A stretch of DNA of 64,000 nucleotides, taken from NCBI GenBank assembly GCA_900550195.1, contig URRB01000005.1, forward strand, positions 1 through 64,000, given 5' to 3'. Below the pieces are notes generated by a model, which ran no database searches, had not been told where the DNA came from, and saw nothing but the letters and a program-made list of their open reading frames with translations. The translations under genes were made by a program, and so were the position numbers. Of the stretch, positions 37,982 to 47,308 are shown in pieces (the first letter of the stretch is position 1; each line of letters begins with the position of its first letter). This DNA is from an uncultured Collinsella sp. Its GTDB lineage: Bacteria > Actinomycetota > Coriobacteriia > Coriobacteriales > Coriobacteriaceae.

Positions 37982-39412
37982 ATGGCTTTCCGTAATGACT
38001 TCCTGTGGGGCGGCGCGACGGCTGCCAACCAGTGCGAGGGCGCCTACAACGTGGACGGCCGCGGCCTGGCCAACGTGGATGTGGCTCCGCACGGCTCCGA
38101 GCGCTATGCGGTGGTCTCCGGCCAGCGCAAGATGCTCGACTTCGAGGACGGCTATTACTACCCCGCGCAGACCGGCATCGATTTCTACCATCACTACAAG
38201 GAGGACATCGCCCTCTTTGCCGAGATGGGCTTTAAGACCTTCCGCATGAGCCTGGCCTGGACCCGCATCTTCCCCAACGGTGACGAGACCGAGCCCAACG
38301 AGGCCGGCCTGGCCTTCTACGAGGACGTGTTCCGCGAGTGCCAGAAGCACGGTATCGAGCCGCTCGTGACCATCACGCACTTCGACTGCCCGATCCACCT
38401 CATCAAGGAGTACGGCGGCTGGCGCAACCGCAAGCTCATCGACTTCTACAAGAACCTTGCGACCACAATCTTCACCCGCTACAAGGGCCTGGTGAAGTAC
38501 TGGCTCACCTTTAACGAGATCAATATGATCCTGCACCTGCCGTTTATGGGCGCAGGTCTGGTCTTTGAGGAGGGCGAGAACAAGGAGGCCGTCGAGTACC
38601 TGGCCGCCCACAACGAGCTCGTCGCCAGCGCTTGGGCCACCAAGATCGCCCACGAGATCGACCCCGAGGTCAAGATTGGCTGCATGCTCGCCGCCGGCAC
38701 GTACTACCCCTACAGCTGTCGCCCGGGCGATGTGCGTCAGGCCCAGCTCGACAACCAGGACAACTACTTCTTCGTCGACGTCCAGAGCCGTGGCTATTAC
38801 CCGGCCTATGCCGTCAAGAAGCTCGAGCGCCTGGGCATCGATGTGGGCATGACCGACGAGGACCGCGAGATCCTGGCCGACAACACCGTCGACTTCATCA
38901 GCTTTAGCTACTACAGCACCCGCTGCTCCGCGGGCGCTGACAATCCCGACGTCGAGAAGACCCAGGGCAACGCCTTCGCCGGTGCCAAGAACCCCTACCT
39001 GCAGCAGAGCCAGTGGGGCTGGGCCATCGATCCGCTAGGCTTCCGCATTACCCTCAACGACCTGTACGACCGCTATCAGAAGCCTCTGTTTGTGGTCGAG
39101 AACGGTCTGGGCGCCAAGGATGTTGTCGAGGAGGACGGCTCCATCAACGACGACTACCGTATCGATTACCTGCGCCAGCACATCGCCGCGATGCGCGACG
39201 CGGTGACCGAGGACGGCGTCGACCTGCTGGGTTACACCACCTGGGGTCCGATCGACCTGGTCTCGGCCGGCACGGGCGAGATGTCCAAGCGCTACGGCTT
39301 CATCTACGTGGACCGCGACGACGCCGGCAACGGTACCCTCAAGCGCTCCAAGAAGAAGAGCTTCGACTGGTACAAGAAGGTAATCGCTTCCAACGGCGAA
39401 GATCTGGCCTAA
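37982..39412 (+). CDS. 6-phospho-beta-glucosidase, GH1 (paralogue 2)
   Basis: A 476-residue GH1 enzyme closely related to that at 27190. Acid/base Glu lies in TFNEIN, nucleophile in VVENGLGA, and phosphate loop EMSKRYGFIYVD as in characterised 6-phospho-beta-glucosidases. It has no adjacent PTS gene, so it may serve EIIBC proteins elsewhere, such as that at 51843. Codon use is strongly GC-biased, suggesting high expression. Ribosome site GAAAGGATCG. Confidence 0.92.
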   Translation: MAFRNDFLWGGATAANQCEGAYNVDGRGLANVDVAPHGSERYAVVSGQRKMLDFEDGYYYPAQTGIDFYHHYKEDIALFAEMGFKTFRMSLAWTRIFPNGDETEPNEAGLAFYEDVFRECQKHGIEPLVTITHFDCPIHLIKEYGGWRNRKLIDFYKNLATTIFTRYKGLVKYWLTFNEINMILHLPFMGAGLVFEEGENKEAVEYLAAHNELVASAWATKIAHEIDPEVKIGCMLAAGTYYPYSCRPGDVRQAQLDNQDNYFFVDVQSRGYYPAYAVKKLERLGIDVGMTDEDREILADNTVDFISFSYYSTRCSAGADNPDVEKTQGNAFAGAKNPYLQQSQWGWAIDPLGFRITLNDLYDRYQKPLFVVENGLGAKDVVEEDGSINDDYRIDYLRQHIAAMRDAVTEDGVDLLGYTTWGPIDLVSAGTGEMSKRYGFIYVDRDDAGNGTLKRSKKKSFDWYKKVIASNGEDLA

Positions 39413-39452
39413 GGGTACTGAACCCCCAGCCTCATAGCCTCCTAACCAAGGT

Positions 39453-39486
39453 GCCCGGCGAGCAGTTTGCGCTCGTCGGGCGTTTT
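39453..39486 (+). terminator. Rho-independent terminator of GH1 gene
   Basis: GCCCGGCGAGC pairs with GCTCGTCGGGC around AGTTTGC, followed by T4. Confidence 0.9.
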
Positions 39487-39553
39487 GCCGTCTGCGGATT
39501 TTGGGACATGCGGCCCGCTTTTTTGGCCTATCTGTCGGTACACTAAAAGCACT

Positions 39554-41437
39554 ATGGGTACCCGCGAGCGACATATCGGCCACGCGGCCGCCCGATCCGC
39601 ACCCGTGGCGGATCCTAGGGGCGGCACGCTCTTCGCCATGCCGCGATTCCTTGTTGGCATAACGCATCGTGTATACCGCCACCGCGTCTTCGCTATCGCC
39701 GGCGCCATCACTGCGCTGTTCCTTATACTATTGGCTGCCTTGCCGGCGCTGTTCGCCTCCGACCCCAAGCTTTCCAACATCGCACCCGTCTATAGCGAGG
39801 TGTCCGAAGAGGTCGTGGATGCGCTCGTTCACTCGAGCTCGATTCCGCTGCTTGTCGCTGCAATCGCTTTTTCGATCTGGGGCGTGCTGGTTTACCTACG
39901 CTGTTTGGACTATGTGTTGCGTCGGCGCCTTGTGGCCATCGCCACCATCTGCGCCCTATGGATGATCGAGGTCATCCTCAAGTACAAGTCGTTCACACCG
40001 TATTATGCCACCGTGCTGTGGTACCTGTACTACGTGCCTATGACGCTCGTTCCGCTGCTCTACCAACTCTGCGGCCTGCGTCTGGCGGGCCTGGAGCAAC
40101 ATCGTACGGGCCGCCGTTACCGCGGCATTCTGTGGATTGTGGCCATCCTGCTTATCGGATTTGTGCTCACCAACGATTTCCACCGGCAGGTATTCCACTT
40201 TGACCGCGCAAGCGACACCTGGAGCAACGACTACACGTACGGCTGGGGCTATTTCGCCGTCTTAGTGTGGACGGCCTTTAACTTTGTCGCCTTCTTCATT
40301 TTGGTGGGTCGGTCCTCGTCCTATCGTATTCAGCGCTTTTCGGGCACGGCGGCACTCGTGCTGCTGGGCGGCGCGTTCTTTGCCATCTCATACGCCCTGC
40401 GCATGCCTTGGGCGTGGAAACTCAACTTTTCGCTCGTCTACTGCGTGCTGTGCGTGGTGACGATGGAGATCTGCCTCGATTGTGGCGTCATCCCGTCGTA
40501 TCACGATATCGCCGGCATCTTCGACACCTTGCCGCTCGACCTCAAAGTTCTAACGCGCGACCTGCGGGAAGTCTATGCCACGCCGGTGTCAAAGCCAACG
40601 CCAGAGGGCGTACGCGAGGAGCTGCGGGCCCAGGAGCATGGGCATGCCCACGCCTTTGCCGTGGCGCCTGATCCCGATGTGATGTATCGCGCCTTTCCGC
40701 TGTTGGGCGGATCGGCCCTGCTTGCCCAGGACGTGTCGGAACTCAACGAGCTCAACCGCGAGCTGGCGCATCGTCGCATGGAGCTGCAGCGCCAAAACGA
40801 ACTGCTCACGGCCGACTACGACCTTAAGACGCATCTGGCAGACCAAGAGGCCGAGGCCTTGCTGGTCCAAGACGTGGACCAGGCGCTTGCCCGCGCGCTC
40901 GAAGAGATGTACGACCTGCTGAGCTCGCTGCCGCCGATTACCGACGAGGCGTCTTCGCACGAGCGTTACCGCATGCTGCAGTGCGCCAAGATGCTCGTTG
41001 CCTATTGCAAGCGCAAGGGGTCGCTCACGCTGGCACAGCACGGTGAGAGCGGTTTTGACCGTGATCGCATCCAGCTGATCGCCAACGAGCTGGCAAGTGA
41101 CCTGCGCACCATCGATGTCGACTGTGCCTCGATTATCGCCATACGACGCTCGATGCACGCCAGCACAGTAAGCGCGCTGTATGACTGCGTGTACGATTTT
41201 GCGTTCTTCGCCTACACCACCGACCATCCGGCGCTCATGTATCACCTGAGCGACCATGACCGGTGCAGCGTGGAGCTGCGTGCCACGCTCTTTTCCGACG
41301 ACGAGGAAGACTTGTCGCAGACGCCGGCCGCGCGCGAACTCGAAAGCGCACTGCAGGGGCGCAACGTGGCATATCGCCTTGAGGGCGAGCCCGGCCAGTT
41401 GCGCATGATTGTCTTGATGCCGCGGGCGGGTGAGTGA
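39554..41437 (+). CDS. 7TM-type sensor with degenerate kinase region
   Basis: About 627 residues from the ATG at 39554 (39638 is an alternative start). The N-terminal half has seven or eight spans with LTNDFHRQVFHFD, the mark of the histidine-kinase 7TM sensing domain. The C-terminal half has a coiled coil (about residues 400-460) and a region that looks like a histidine kinase by position but lacks a clear H-box, N-box or G-box. It probably senses a signal without being a kinase itself. Stop and next start are 2 bases apart, so it is made together with the kinase at 41440. Confidence 0.7.
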   Translation: MGTRERHIGHAAARSAPVADPRGGTLFAMPRFLVGITHRVYRHRVFAIAGAITALFLILLAALPALFASDPKLSNIAPVYSEVSEEVVDALVHSSSIPLLVAAIAFSIWGVLVYLRCLDYVLRRRLVAIATICALWMIEVILKYKSFTPYYATVLWYLYYVPMTLVPLLYQLCGLRLAGLEQHRTGRRYRGILWIVAILLIGFVLTNDFHRQVFHFDRASDTWSNDYTYGWGYFAVLVWTAFNFVAFFILVGRSSSYRIQRFSGTAALVLLGGAFFAISYALRMPWAWKLNFSLVYCVLCVVTMEICLDCGVIPSYHDIAGIFDTLPLDLKVLTRDLREVYATPVSKPTPEGVREELRAQEHGHAHAFAVAPDPDVMYRAFPLLGGSALLAQDVSELNELNRELAHRRMELQRQNELLTADYDLKTHLADQEAEALLVQDVDQALARALEEMYDLLSSLPPITDEASSHERYRMLQCAKMLVAYCKRKGSLTLAQHGESGFDRDRIQLIANELASDLRTIDVDCASIIAIRRSMHASTVSALYDCVYDFAFFAYTTDHPALMYHLSDHDRCSVELRATLFSDDEEDLSQTPAARELESALQGRNVAYRLEGEPGQLRMIVLMPRAGE

Positions 41438-41439
41438 CG

Positions 41440-42933
41440 ATGCAGATTCCACTTATCCTTCCCCAGATCGTCGCGCTTGACGTCGTCTTTGCCCTGGCGG
41501 CGTGCCTGCAGACCATTCACGTTCCGCTCATCGCATCGCGTCGTTCGTCCTACAACCGCAAGGTGATTTGCGCTTACGAGTCGAGCCTGGTCATCCATCT
41601 GATTATCTCGGCTGTCGTCCTGTTCGCGTCGTCTGGCTCGTATTTGGTGGCGCCGCTTGACGTTTGCGCCAGGGCAATGGGCGGGGCGCTATGGCTCAAT
41701 GCCGCGATCTTTTTCTACGGCGTGGTGCTTATGGTGCGCTATCGTCGCCCCGTCATGTTGGCCGAGCTGCTGCTCGTTGCCGCTGTGACGCCGCCGGTGG
41801 TCTATGCCATGGGGCCGGCATGGACCGTGGTCCTTATCGTAGAGGGAGCGTTCTCCCTGTTCCGTTCCGTTGCGGCGCTCTTGATGGACGTTCGCAACCG
41901 TCAGGAGGATATCACCGCGTTCTCGACGATCGAAACCATCAACGTGATCCCTGCGGGCATCCTGTATCTGGACCCGAAGGGTCGCCCGCTGCTCATGAAC
42001 CGCTGCATGCGCAAAAACCTCGTGGAGCTTCATATGCCCACCGACCTGGGCGATATGAGCGGTACGTGGAATGGCCTTCGCAAGCTCAGCATGCAAATGC
42101 CCGAAAGCAGTAGGGACCGTGTGCGGATTAACTTGGACCGCTTTGGTGAGGCTCGTGCGGTGATCGAGATTTCTCCCGCCGAGATTCGCCTATTTGTGCA
42201 CGACGACGTTATGGTTTCGGGCCGCCTCTTTGAGCGCATTATCGGCCTAGACGTGACGGAGTATGCGCATGCCCACGACCGCCTGGCGCAGGCCAACCAC
42301 CTGCTCGAGCTTGCGGGCCAGGAACTCCAGGCGCAGATCGAAGAAGTGAAGAAAGTTGCCGACAATACGGCCTACCTGCGTATGCGTGCCCGCGTGCACG
42401 ACGTGATTGGGCAGCGCCTGTCCATTCTCCATCGCTATCTGGAAGAGGGGCGCCTGGACGACGAATCGCTCGAGCAAATTGACCCGTTGCTGCGCTCGAT
42501 TGCCGCCGACCTGCGTAGCGGTGACGCCAGCGAGCCGGCAGAGCAGCTGGGTGATATCGTCCACGCTTTTGGCTTGGTGAGCGTGCAGATTGATGTTGAG
42601 GGATCGCTCCCCGACGACGCGCGCGTCGCCGGGGCCTTTCTGCAGATTATCCGCGAGGCCTCGACCAACGCCACCAAGCATGCGCAGGCGCACCAGGTCC
42701 ATGTGCGCCTGTGGCAGGAGGGGCGGGACGGTGATGCCGTCGCGCGCATGACGATTTCCAACGATGGATCCCCTGCCCCCGTATCGTATCGCGAGGGAAC
42801 GGGTATCCCAGGTATGAGGCATGTCGCACAAGATCTGGGCGGCAGCCTGGAGGTCCACACCGCCCCGCCCTTTACGCTTGCGGTATCCATACCGCTGAGC
42901 CCCGACGCCACGGTCCAAAGGAGAAGCTCATGA
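41440..42933 (+). CDS. Sensor histidine kinase (HisKA_3-like)
   Basis: A 497-residue kinase. Five or six N-terminal spans (residues 5-150) lead to a PAS-like segment (about 155-270), a coiled coil, a DHp helix with RVHDVIGQRLSIL carrying the phosphorylated His, and an ATPase domain (REASTNATKHAQ N-box; GTGIPGM G-box). It should phosphorylate the LuxR-type regulator encoded by the next gene, which overlaps its stop (ATGA). GGTGAG provides the ribosome site. Signal unknown. Confidence 0.88.
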   Translation: MQIPLILPQIVALDVVFALAACLQTIHVPLIASRRSSYNRKVICAYESSLVIHLIISAVVLFASSGSYLVAPLDVCARAMGGALWLNAAIFFYGVVLMVRYRRPVMLAELLLVAAVTPPVVYAMGPAWTVVLIVEGAFSLFRSVAALLMDVRNRQEDITAFSTIETINVIPAGILYLDPKGRPLLMNRCMRKNLVELHMPTDLGDMSGTWNGLRKLSMQMPESSRDRVRINLDRFGEARAVIEISPAEIRLFVHDDVMVSGRLFERIIGLDVTEYAHAHDRLAQANHLLELAGQELQAQIEEVKKVADNTAYLRMRARVHDVIGQRLSILHRYLEEGRLDDESLEQIDPLLRSIAADLRSGDASEPAEQLGDIVHAFGLVSVQIDVEGSLPDDARVAGAFLQIIREASTNATKHAQAHQVHVRLWQEGRDGDAVARMTISNDGSPAPVSYREGTGIPGMRHVAQDLGGSLEVHTAPPFTLAVSIPLSPDATVQRRSS

Positions 42934-43553
42934 TCCGCGTCCTTATCGTCGAAGACCAGGCCATCCTGCGCGAGAGCTTGGCTCGCTCCGTTGGCGACCA
43001 GCCCGATATGACCGTTGTCGCCGCGATCGCCGATGCATCCGAGGCCCTCGACGCTGCGCTTAAGGAGCGCCCAGACATGATACTGATGGACGTGTGCACC
43101 GAGCATGACTCCAACGGCATCGTGGCGGCGGCACGCATTAAAGAGGAGCTGCCCGAATGTCGCGTCATCATCATGACCGGCATGCCCGAGATCACCTTTG
43201 TCGACCAGGCGCGCGAGGCCGGCGTCGATAGCTTTGTGTACAAGAACGTCGGCATCGATGAGCTGTTCGCCGTGATGCGCTCCACGCTGGCGGGTTACTG
43301 CACGTTTCCCAAGCCGCCCGAGAGTATCTTTTCGGGCACGGCTGCTCTCGACGATGTCGAACTGTCGATTTTGCGCCTTGCCTGCGAAGGTAAGAGCCGC
43401 CGCGAGATCGCGGCCGAGCTGTTTATGAGCGAAGGCACCATCAAGCGCCGCATCTCCGAGATCCTGAGCAAGACCGGCTACGACAACATCATGCGTCTGG
43501 CAGTGCATGCGGTGACCGAGGGGAGCATCGTTCCCAATATGGAGCGCCCGTAG
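42930..43553 (+). CDS. LuxR/NarL-family response regulator
   Basis: A 207-residue regulator. The receiver domain (1-120) has the acidic pair ED at 8-9, phospho-acceptor Asp54 in LMDVC, and Lys in YKN. The LuxR helix-turn-helix (about 140-200) reads SRREIAAELFMSEGTIKRRISEIL. Partner of the kinase at 41440; the four-base stop/start overlap ensures matched levels. Confidence 0.92.
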   Translation: MIRVLIVEDQAILRESLARSVGDQPDMTVVAAIADASEALDAALKERPDMILMDVCTEHDSNGIVAAARIKEELPECRVIIMTGMPEITFVDQAREAGVDSFVYKNVGIDELFAVMRSTLAGYCTFPKPPESIFSGTAALDDVELSILRLACEGKSRREIAAELFMSEGTIKRRISEILSKTGYDNIMRLAVHAVTEGSIVPNMERP

Positions 43554-43590
43554 TCGGCACACTCGCCCGTACATCGACGCTAAAAAACTA

Positions 43591-43628
43591 GGCCGCCCGC
43601 CGTTTCGCATCTGCAACGGCGGGCGGCC
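43591..43628 (+). terminator. Terminator of the signalling operon
   Basis: GGCCGCCCGCCGTT pairs with AACGGCGGGCGGCC around a 10-base loop. There is no long T run on this strand; read in reverse, TAGTTTTTTA follows, which would suit convergent transcripts. Confidence 0.8.
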
Positions 43629-43745
43629 TGCTTGTGCGGGCAGTGCTGTCGGCACAAAGCGACGGGGCCGCAGGATCAACTCCTGCGGCCCCGCATGGCA
43701 TGTGCGCGGATGTGTCCGCCAATCCGCGACTATCGATGTCTGCCG

Positions 43746-44591
43746 TTACGCGATGGTTGCGCTGTAGGAGGCGACGTCCTCGTAGGAATCGGTCAGATAG
43801 GCATCGATGCCAATGGTCGTGTTGACCAGGTCGTCGAGGCTATCGAGCTCGCCGCTCGAGAACGTGAATTCCTCGGTGGCGTTGGTGCCGGGCATCAGGT
43901 GAGCCGAGAACCAGGGTTCCTTCATGGTGCCGTTGACGTTGGTCTTACCGCTGGGAGCGTAGAAGGTCAGGTCCTTGTCGCTCTTGTTGGTGATGTTGAC
44001 GACAAAGCCGATGTCGCCCCAGTCGTCCTTGAACTTCTCGGTGACGGTGATGGTGCACAGATCGTCATCGGCGACGGTGACGGCGGGGGAGATTTCGGCG
44101 CGCTGGACGTCGTCGTCTTCGACGGCCTCATCGATCTCCTCTTCCTTTTCGGCAGCCTCGCGATCCTTCTTCACCGTGCCGGACAGATCCTTGTCGGACT
44201 TGGTAAAGACGAGGTTGCCGTCATCCTCTTCGAGGATGAGTTTGCCGTCCTTGAGCTTCATGTCGTGCGACTCATCTTCGGCGGTGATCGTCACGGTGGT
44301 GGCGTCCTTTGCCTCCCATTTAAGGTCGACAACCTCAAGGAACAGGTCGAGGGCGCCTGTACCGTCCTCATCGAGAATCAGGACGCAGTGGACACCCCAA
44401 TCCTCGAGCATCTTCATGTACTCATCGGTCAGCTCTTCGCCATCCACGGTTCCGCCCGAGAGTTCCCAGCTGCCGACGAAGTTGGCCTTGGGATCCTTGC
44501 CGCCGCCGCCGCTGCAGCCCGTCAGGGCAAAGGCGAGCGCCAGGACGCATGTCAGGAATGCGAGTACGGACTTTTTGAACGTTGTCTTCAT
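43746..44591 (-). CDS. Predicted lipoprotein with DUF4352-like C-terminal domain
   Basis: A 281-residue protein. The signal peptide ends in a lipobox, LTGC (residues 18-21 region), so it is lipid-anchored outside. The middle part (30-150) is a lipocalin-like beta region (VGSWELSGG, GTGALDL, DGKLILEEDDG). The C-terminal third (about 175-281) has the immunoglobulin-like DUF4352 look (FVVNITNKSDKDLTFYAPS). Between them is a very acidic linker. Start from ATG after AAGGAGGACACC. It lies 80 bases after the SPFH operon and may be its last gene. Confidence 0.75.
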   Translation of the reverse strand: MKTTFKKSVLAFLTCVLALAFALTGCSGGGGKDPKANFVGSWELSGGTVDGEELTDEYMKMLEDWGVHCVLILDEDGTGALDLFLEVVDLKWEAKDATTVTITAEDESHDMKLKDGKLILEEDDGNLVFTKSDKDLSGTVKKDREAAEKEEEIDEAVEDDDVQRAEISPAVTVADDDLCTITVTEKFKDDWGDIGFVVNITNKSDKDLTFYAPSGKTNVNGTMKEPWFSAHLMPGTNATEEFTFSSGELDSLDDLVNTTIGIDAYLTDSYEDVASYSATIA

Positions 44592-44671
44592 GGTGTCCTC
44601 CTTCTTGTGTGAAAACCCATAGAAGCAAATGCGGGGGCGGCGGAACCCCCGCCAATTACCAGATAAAGGGG

Positions 44672-45913
44672 TTAGGGCCTGGGCGTTCCGCAGTTGCTGC
44701 AGAACTTGCCGCCGTTTTCGCTGCCGCAGTTGGGGCAGAACCACTTGGCCGGTGCCGGGGCGGGTGCGGGGCTGCCGCACTCGGGGCAGAACTTACCGGT
44801 GTTGGTGGCGCCGCAGCTGCAGGTCCACGTACCGACCGCGGGCGCGGCGGCGGGAGCCGGTGCAGGGGCTGGTGCCGGAGCGGGCTGCGGTGCGGCCTGC
44901 TGCTGCGCCTGGCCGGCAGCGAACAGCTGGCTGGCGTTCATGCCGCCCATGCCGCCTGCCATGCCCATGCCCATAAAGCCGGCCATCGCGCCGTTGGGGT
45001 TGGCCGCCGCTGCGCGCATCGCGTCGCTCTGGGCGCTGGCGATGTTGGCAGCTGCCATGGTGGGATCGCGCATGACCGCGGCCTTCTGCAGGTCCTTGAT
45101 CATCTGCTCGTCTTCTTGCGAGGCGGCGATGGAGTTGACGCCAAAGCTCACGATCTCGACGCCGCGCAGGTCGCGCCAGTCGGCGGAGAGGACCTCGTTG
45201 AGCGCACGGGCGAGCTCGGTGGTGTGGCCGGGGATGGCGCTGTAGCGGATGCCCATCTCCGAGATCTTGGCAAAGGCGGGCTGCAGGGCGGTGAGCAGCT
45301 CGGACTTAAGCTGGCTGTCGATCTTGTCGCGCGTGTAGCTATCGGTCACGTTGCCGCATACATTGGTGTAGAACAGCAGCGGGTTGGTGATGCGGTACGA
45401 ATACTCGCCGTTGCAGCGCACGGAGATGTCGACGTCCAGGCCAATGTTGTTGTCGACCACGCGGAAGGGCACGGGCGAGGCGGTGCCGTACTTATTGCCG
45501 ATAATCTCCTTGGTGTTAATGAAGTAGACGCGCTGGTCCTTGCCCGCGTCGCCGCCGAAGGTAAAGCGGCTGCCGATATTGGCGAAGGTCTCCTTGATGG
45601 AGTCGCCCAGGTTGCCGCTAAAGACGCTCGGCTCGCTGCCGGTATCGAAGACGAACTCGCCGGGCTCCAGTGCGACTTCGATGATCTTGCCGTTTTGCAC
45701 CACGAGCATGCCCTGGCCGTCGTTGACGGCGATGACGGAGCCGTTGGAGATGACGTTGTCCTCGCCGTGTGTGTTGGAGCTGCGGCCGCCGGTTCGTTTG
45801 ACGCCCTTGCAGGCCAAGACGTCAGCGGGCATCGATTCGCAGTAGATAAATTCCTTCCACTGGTCGGCCATGACGCCGCCGGCAGCTCCCAATCCAGCTT
45901 TCAAGAGTCCCAT
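44672..45913 (-). CDS. SPFH-domain protein with two C-terminal zinc ribbons
   Basis: A 413-residue protein. The SPFH / virion-core-like domain (about residues 15-300; NGSVIAVNDGQGMLVVQNG, EYSYRITNP) is of the YdjI type. Then come Met/Gly-rich and Ala/Pro/Gln-rich linkers (310-365) and two ribbons, CSCGATNTGKFCPECG and CPNCGSENGGKFCSNCG. There is no N-terminal membrane anchor. YdjI-like proteins form membrane-associated scaffolds linked to envelope stress in Bacillus. It follows two other zinc-ribbon genes in one operon (spacing 48 and 24 bases). Confidence 0.85.
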   Translation of the reverse strand: MGLLKAGLGAAGGVMADQWKEFIYCESMPADVLACKGVKRTGGRSSNTHGEDNVISNGSVIAVNDGQGMLVVQNGKIIEVALEPGEFVFDTGSEPSVFSGNLGDSIKETFANIGSRFTFGGDAGKDQRVYFINTKEIIGNKYGTASPVPFRVVDNNIGLDVDISVRCNGEYSYRITNPLLFYTNVCGNVTDSYTRDKIDSQLKSELLTALQPAFAKISEMGIRYSAIPGHTTELARALNEVLSADWRDLRGVEIVSFGVNSIAASQEDEQMIKDLQKAAVMRDPTMAAANIASAQSDAMRAAAANPNGAMAGFMGMGMAGGMGGMNASQLFAAGQAQQQAAPQPAPAPAPAPAPAAAPAVGTWTCSCGATNTGKFCPECGSPAPAPAPAKWFCPNCGSENGGKFCSNCGTPRP

Positions 45914-45961
45914 GGTGATCTTCCTTTCTCGTCAAAGTCCGGGTGGTATTGGTCGGATTGC

Positions 45962-47284
45962 TTAGTCGTCCTTGTCGTCCTTCATGACAACGGTGGTCTC
46001 GGTGTGGCTGAAGGTGTCGTGCTTCTCGACCAGGTCGAGCTCGCTGCAGTACTCGTCGGCGTGAGTCGCCTCGTTGGCCGTCTTGAGCTGGCCTACCAGC
46101 AGCACGTCTCCGATGATCACGATGATCAGCGGCGCGACGATGTTGATGAGGATGCCCTCGATATCAAAGGTGAGGTAATCCGGATCGAAGGCGTATTCGC
46201 CCATAAAGAGAATCTGGGAGAGGACAAATCCGATCACAAAGAACAGCAGCGAGGCGATAATGAGCTTGGGCTTGGAGCAGGGGAGCTCGCCGACCATACG
46301 GCCGGTTTGGCCGTTCATGGCAAACAGGTAGCTCTTGCCGTTCCACGAGGTCGAGAGCATCCAGACGGGGAACAAGGCGTAGTCGCTGTCTTCCCAGGTG
46401 TAGTCGAGCTGCTTGCTCTCGACCGAGGCATCGTCGTACTCATCGATAACGGTCTCGCGCAGGGCCGAGATCGTGCTTTCTTCCATACGGCGCTCGGCAC
46501 GGGCCTTGCAAGTCTCGCAGTCCTCATCGTAACGGTTGGCGATGTAGCCGGGCATGTAGGCGACCGAGAACGGGCGCAGCGCGTCGTAGTCAAACGGTTC
46601 GATGGCGTCCATGTGGCCGTCGGGCATCTTGGACGATCCGTCGACGGGCACGCGCTCAAACGAGATATTGCCCTTACGGTAGGCATCGTAGTGGTCGGTG
46701 GTCGTGACGGTGCGGTCGGATTCCTCGGTCACGGTCTCGTTGGTTGCGTCAAAGTGCACTTCGCCGTCCACGCGGGCGCCGTAGAGCCAAAACGGCACGT
46801 AGACGCCTTGGACTTCGTCGATGTGGTTGCCGGTGACAAAGCTCTTGGGCAGCAGGATCTTGCCCTTGTAGTGCTCCTTGAGCGCGGCCAAGACATCGTC
46901 GCGCCCGAGCTTAAACGGAATCACCAGGTCGGGGGAGAAGTCGCCCGAGAGCTGACCAGGTGCCACGGCGGGGTTGCCACAGTACGGGCAGGTGGAGACG
47001 GCGACGGTGCCGTCCGAGATCAGCTCGGCGCCACACGACGAGCAGATATAGCCGGCGTTTTGGGCCAGTTCCTGCACTGCATCGTCGGATGCGGGCTTGG
47101 ATGCTGCGGCCGCCGCATCGGCTTTGGCATCTGCCTTGTCCTGGCGCTCGCGATAGAGAGCCTCGACCTCTTCGACTTCAAAGCGCGAGTCGCAGTAGTC
47201 GCAGACGAGCTTTTGCTCGTCGCTGGCAAAATGCAGCGGGCCGCCACAGGCAGGGCACTGATAGTTAACGCTTTCGAAGGCCAT
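45962..47284 (-). CDS. Zinc-ribbon membrane protein (TFIIB-like ribbon)
   Basis: A 440-residue protein. An N-terminal ribbon CPACGGPLHF...CDYCDS (residues 10-33), a helical Ala-rich linker, a second ribbon CSSCGAEL...CPYCGNP (about 82-105), a long soluble domain (120-320) with a CETCKARAERRM helix, and two spans near the C terminus (about 335-360, 375-400). Relatives occur near SPFH proteins. Its job is probably to link the SPFH scaffold to the membrane; inference. Confidence 0.8.
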   Translation of the reverse strand: MAFESVNYQCPACGGPLHFASDEQKLVCDYCDSRFEVEEVEALYRERQDKADAKADAAAAASKPASDDAVQELAQNAGYICSSCGAELISDGTVAVSTCPYCGNPAVAPGQLSGDFSPDLVIPFKLGRDDVLAALKEHYKGKILLPKSFVTGNHIDEVQGVYVPFWLYGARVDGEVHFDATNETVTEESDRTVTTTDHYDAYRKGNISFERVPVDGSSKMPDGHMDAIEPFDYDALRPFSVAYMPGYIANRYDEDCETCKARAERRMEESTISALRETVIDEYDDASVESKQLDYTWEDSDYALFPVWMLSTSWNGKSYLFAMNGQTGRMVGELPCSKPKLIIASLLFFVIGFVLSQILFMGEYAFDPDYLTFDIEGILINIVAPLIIVIIGDVLLVGQLKTANEATHADEYCSELDLVEKHDTFSHTETTVVMKDDKDD

Positions 47285-47308
47285 GATCGGTCCTTTCCGT
47301 GCCGGGGG

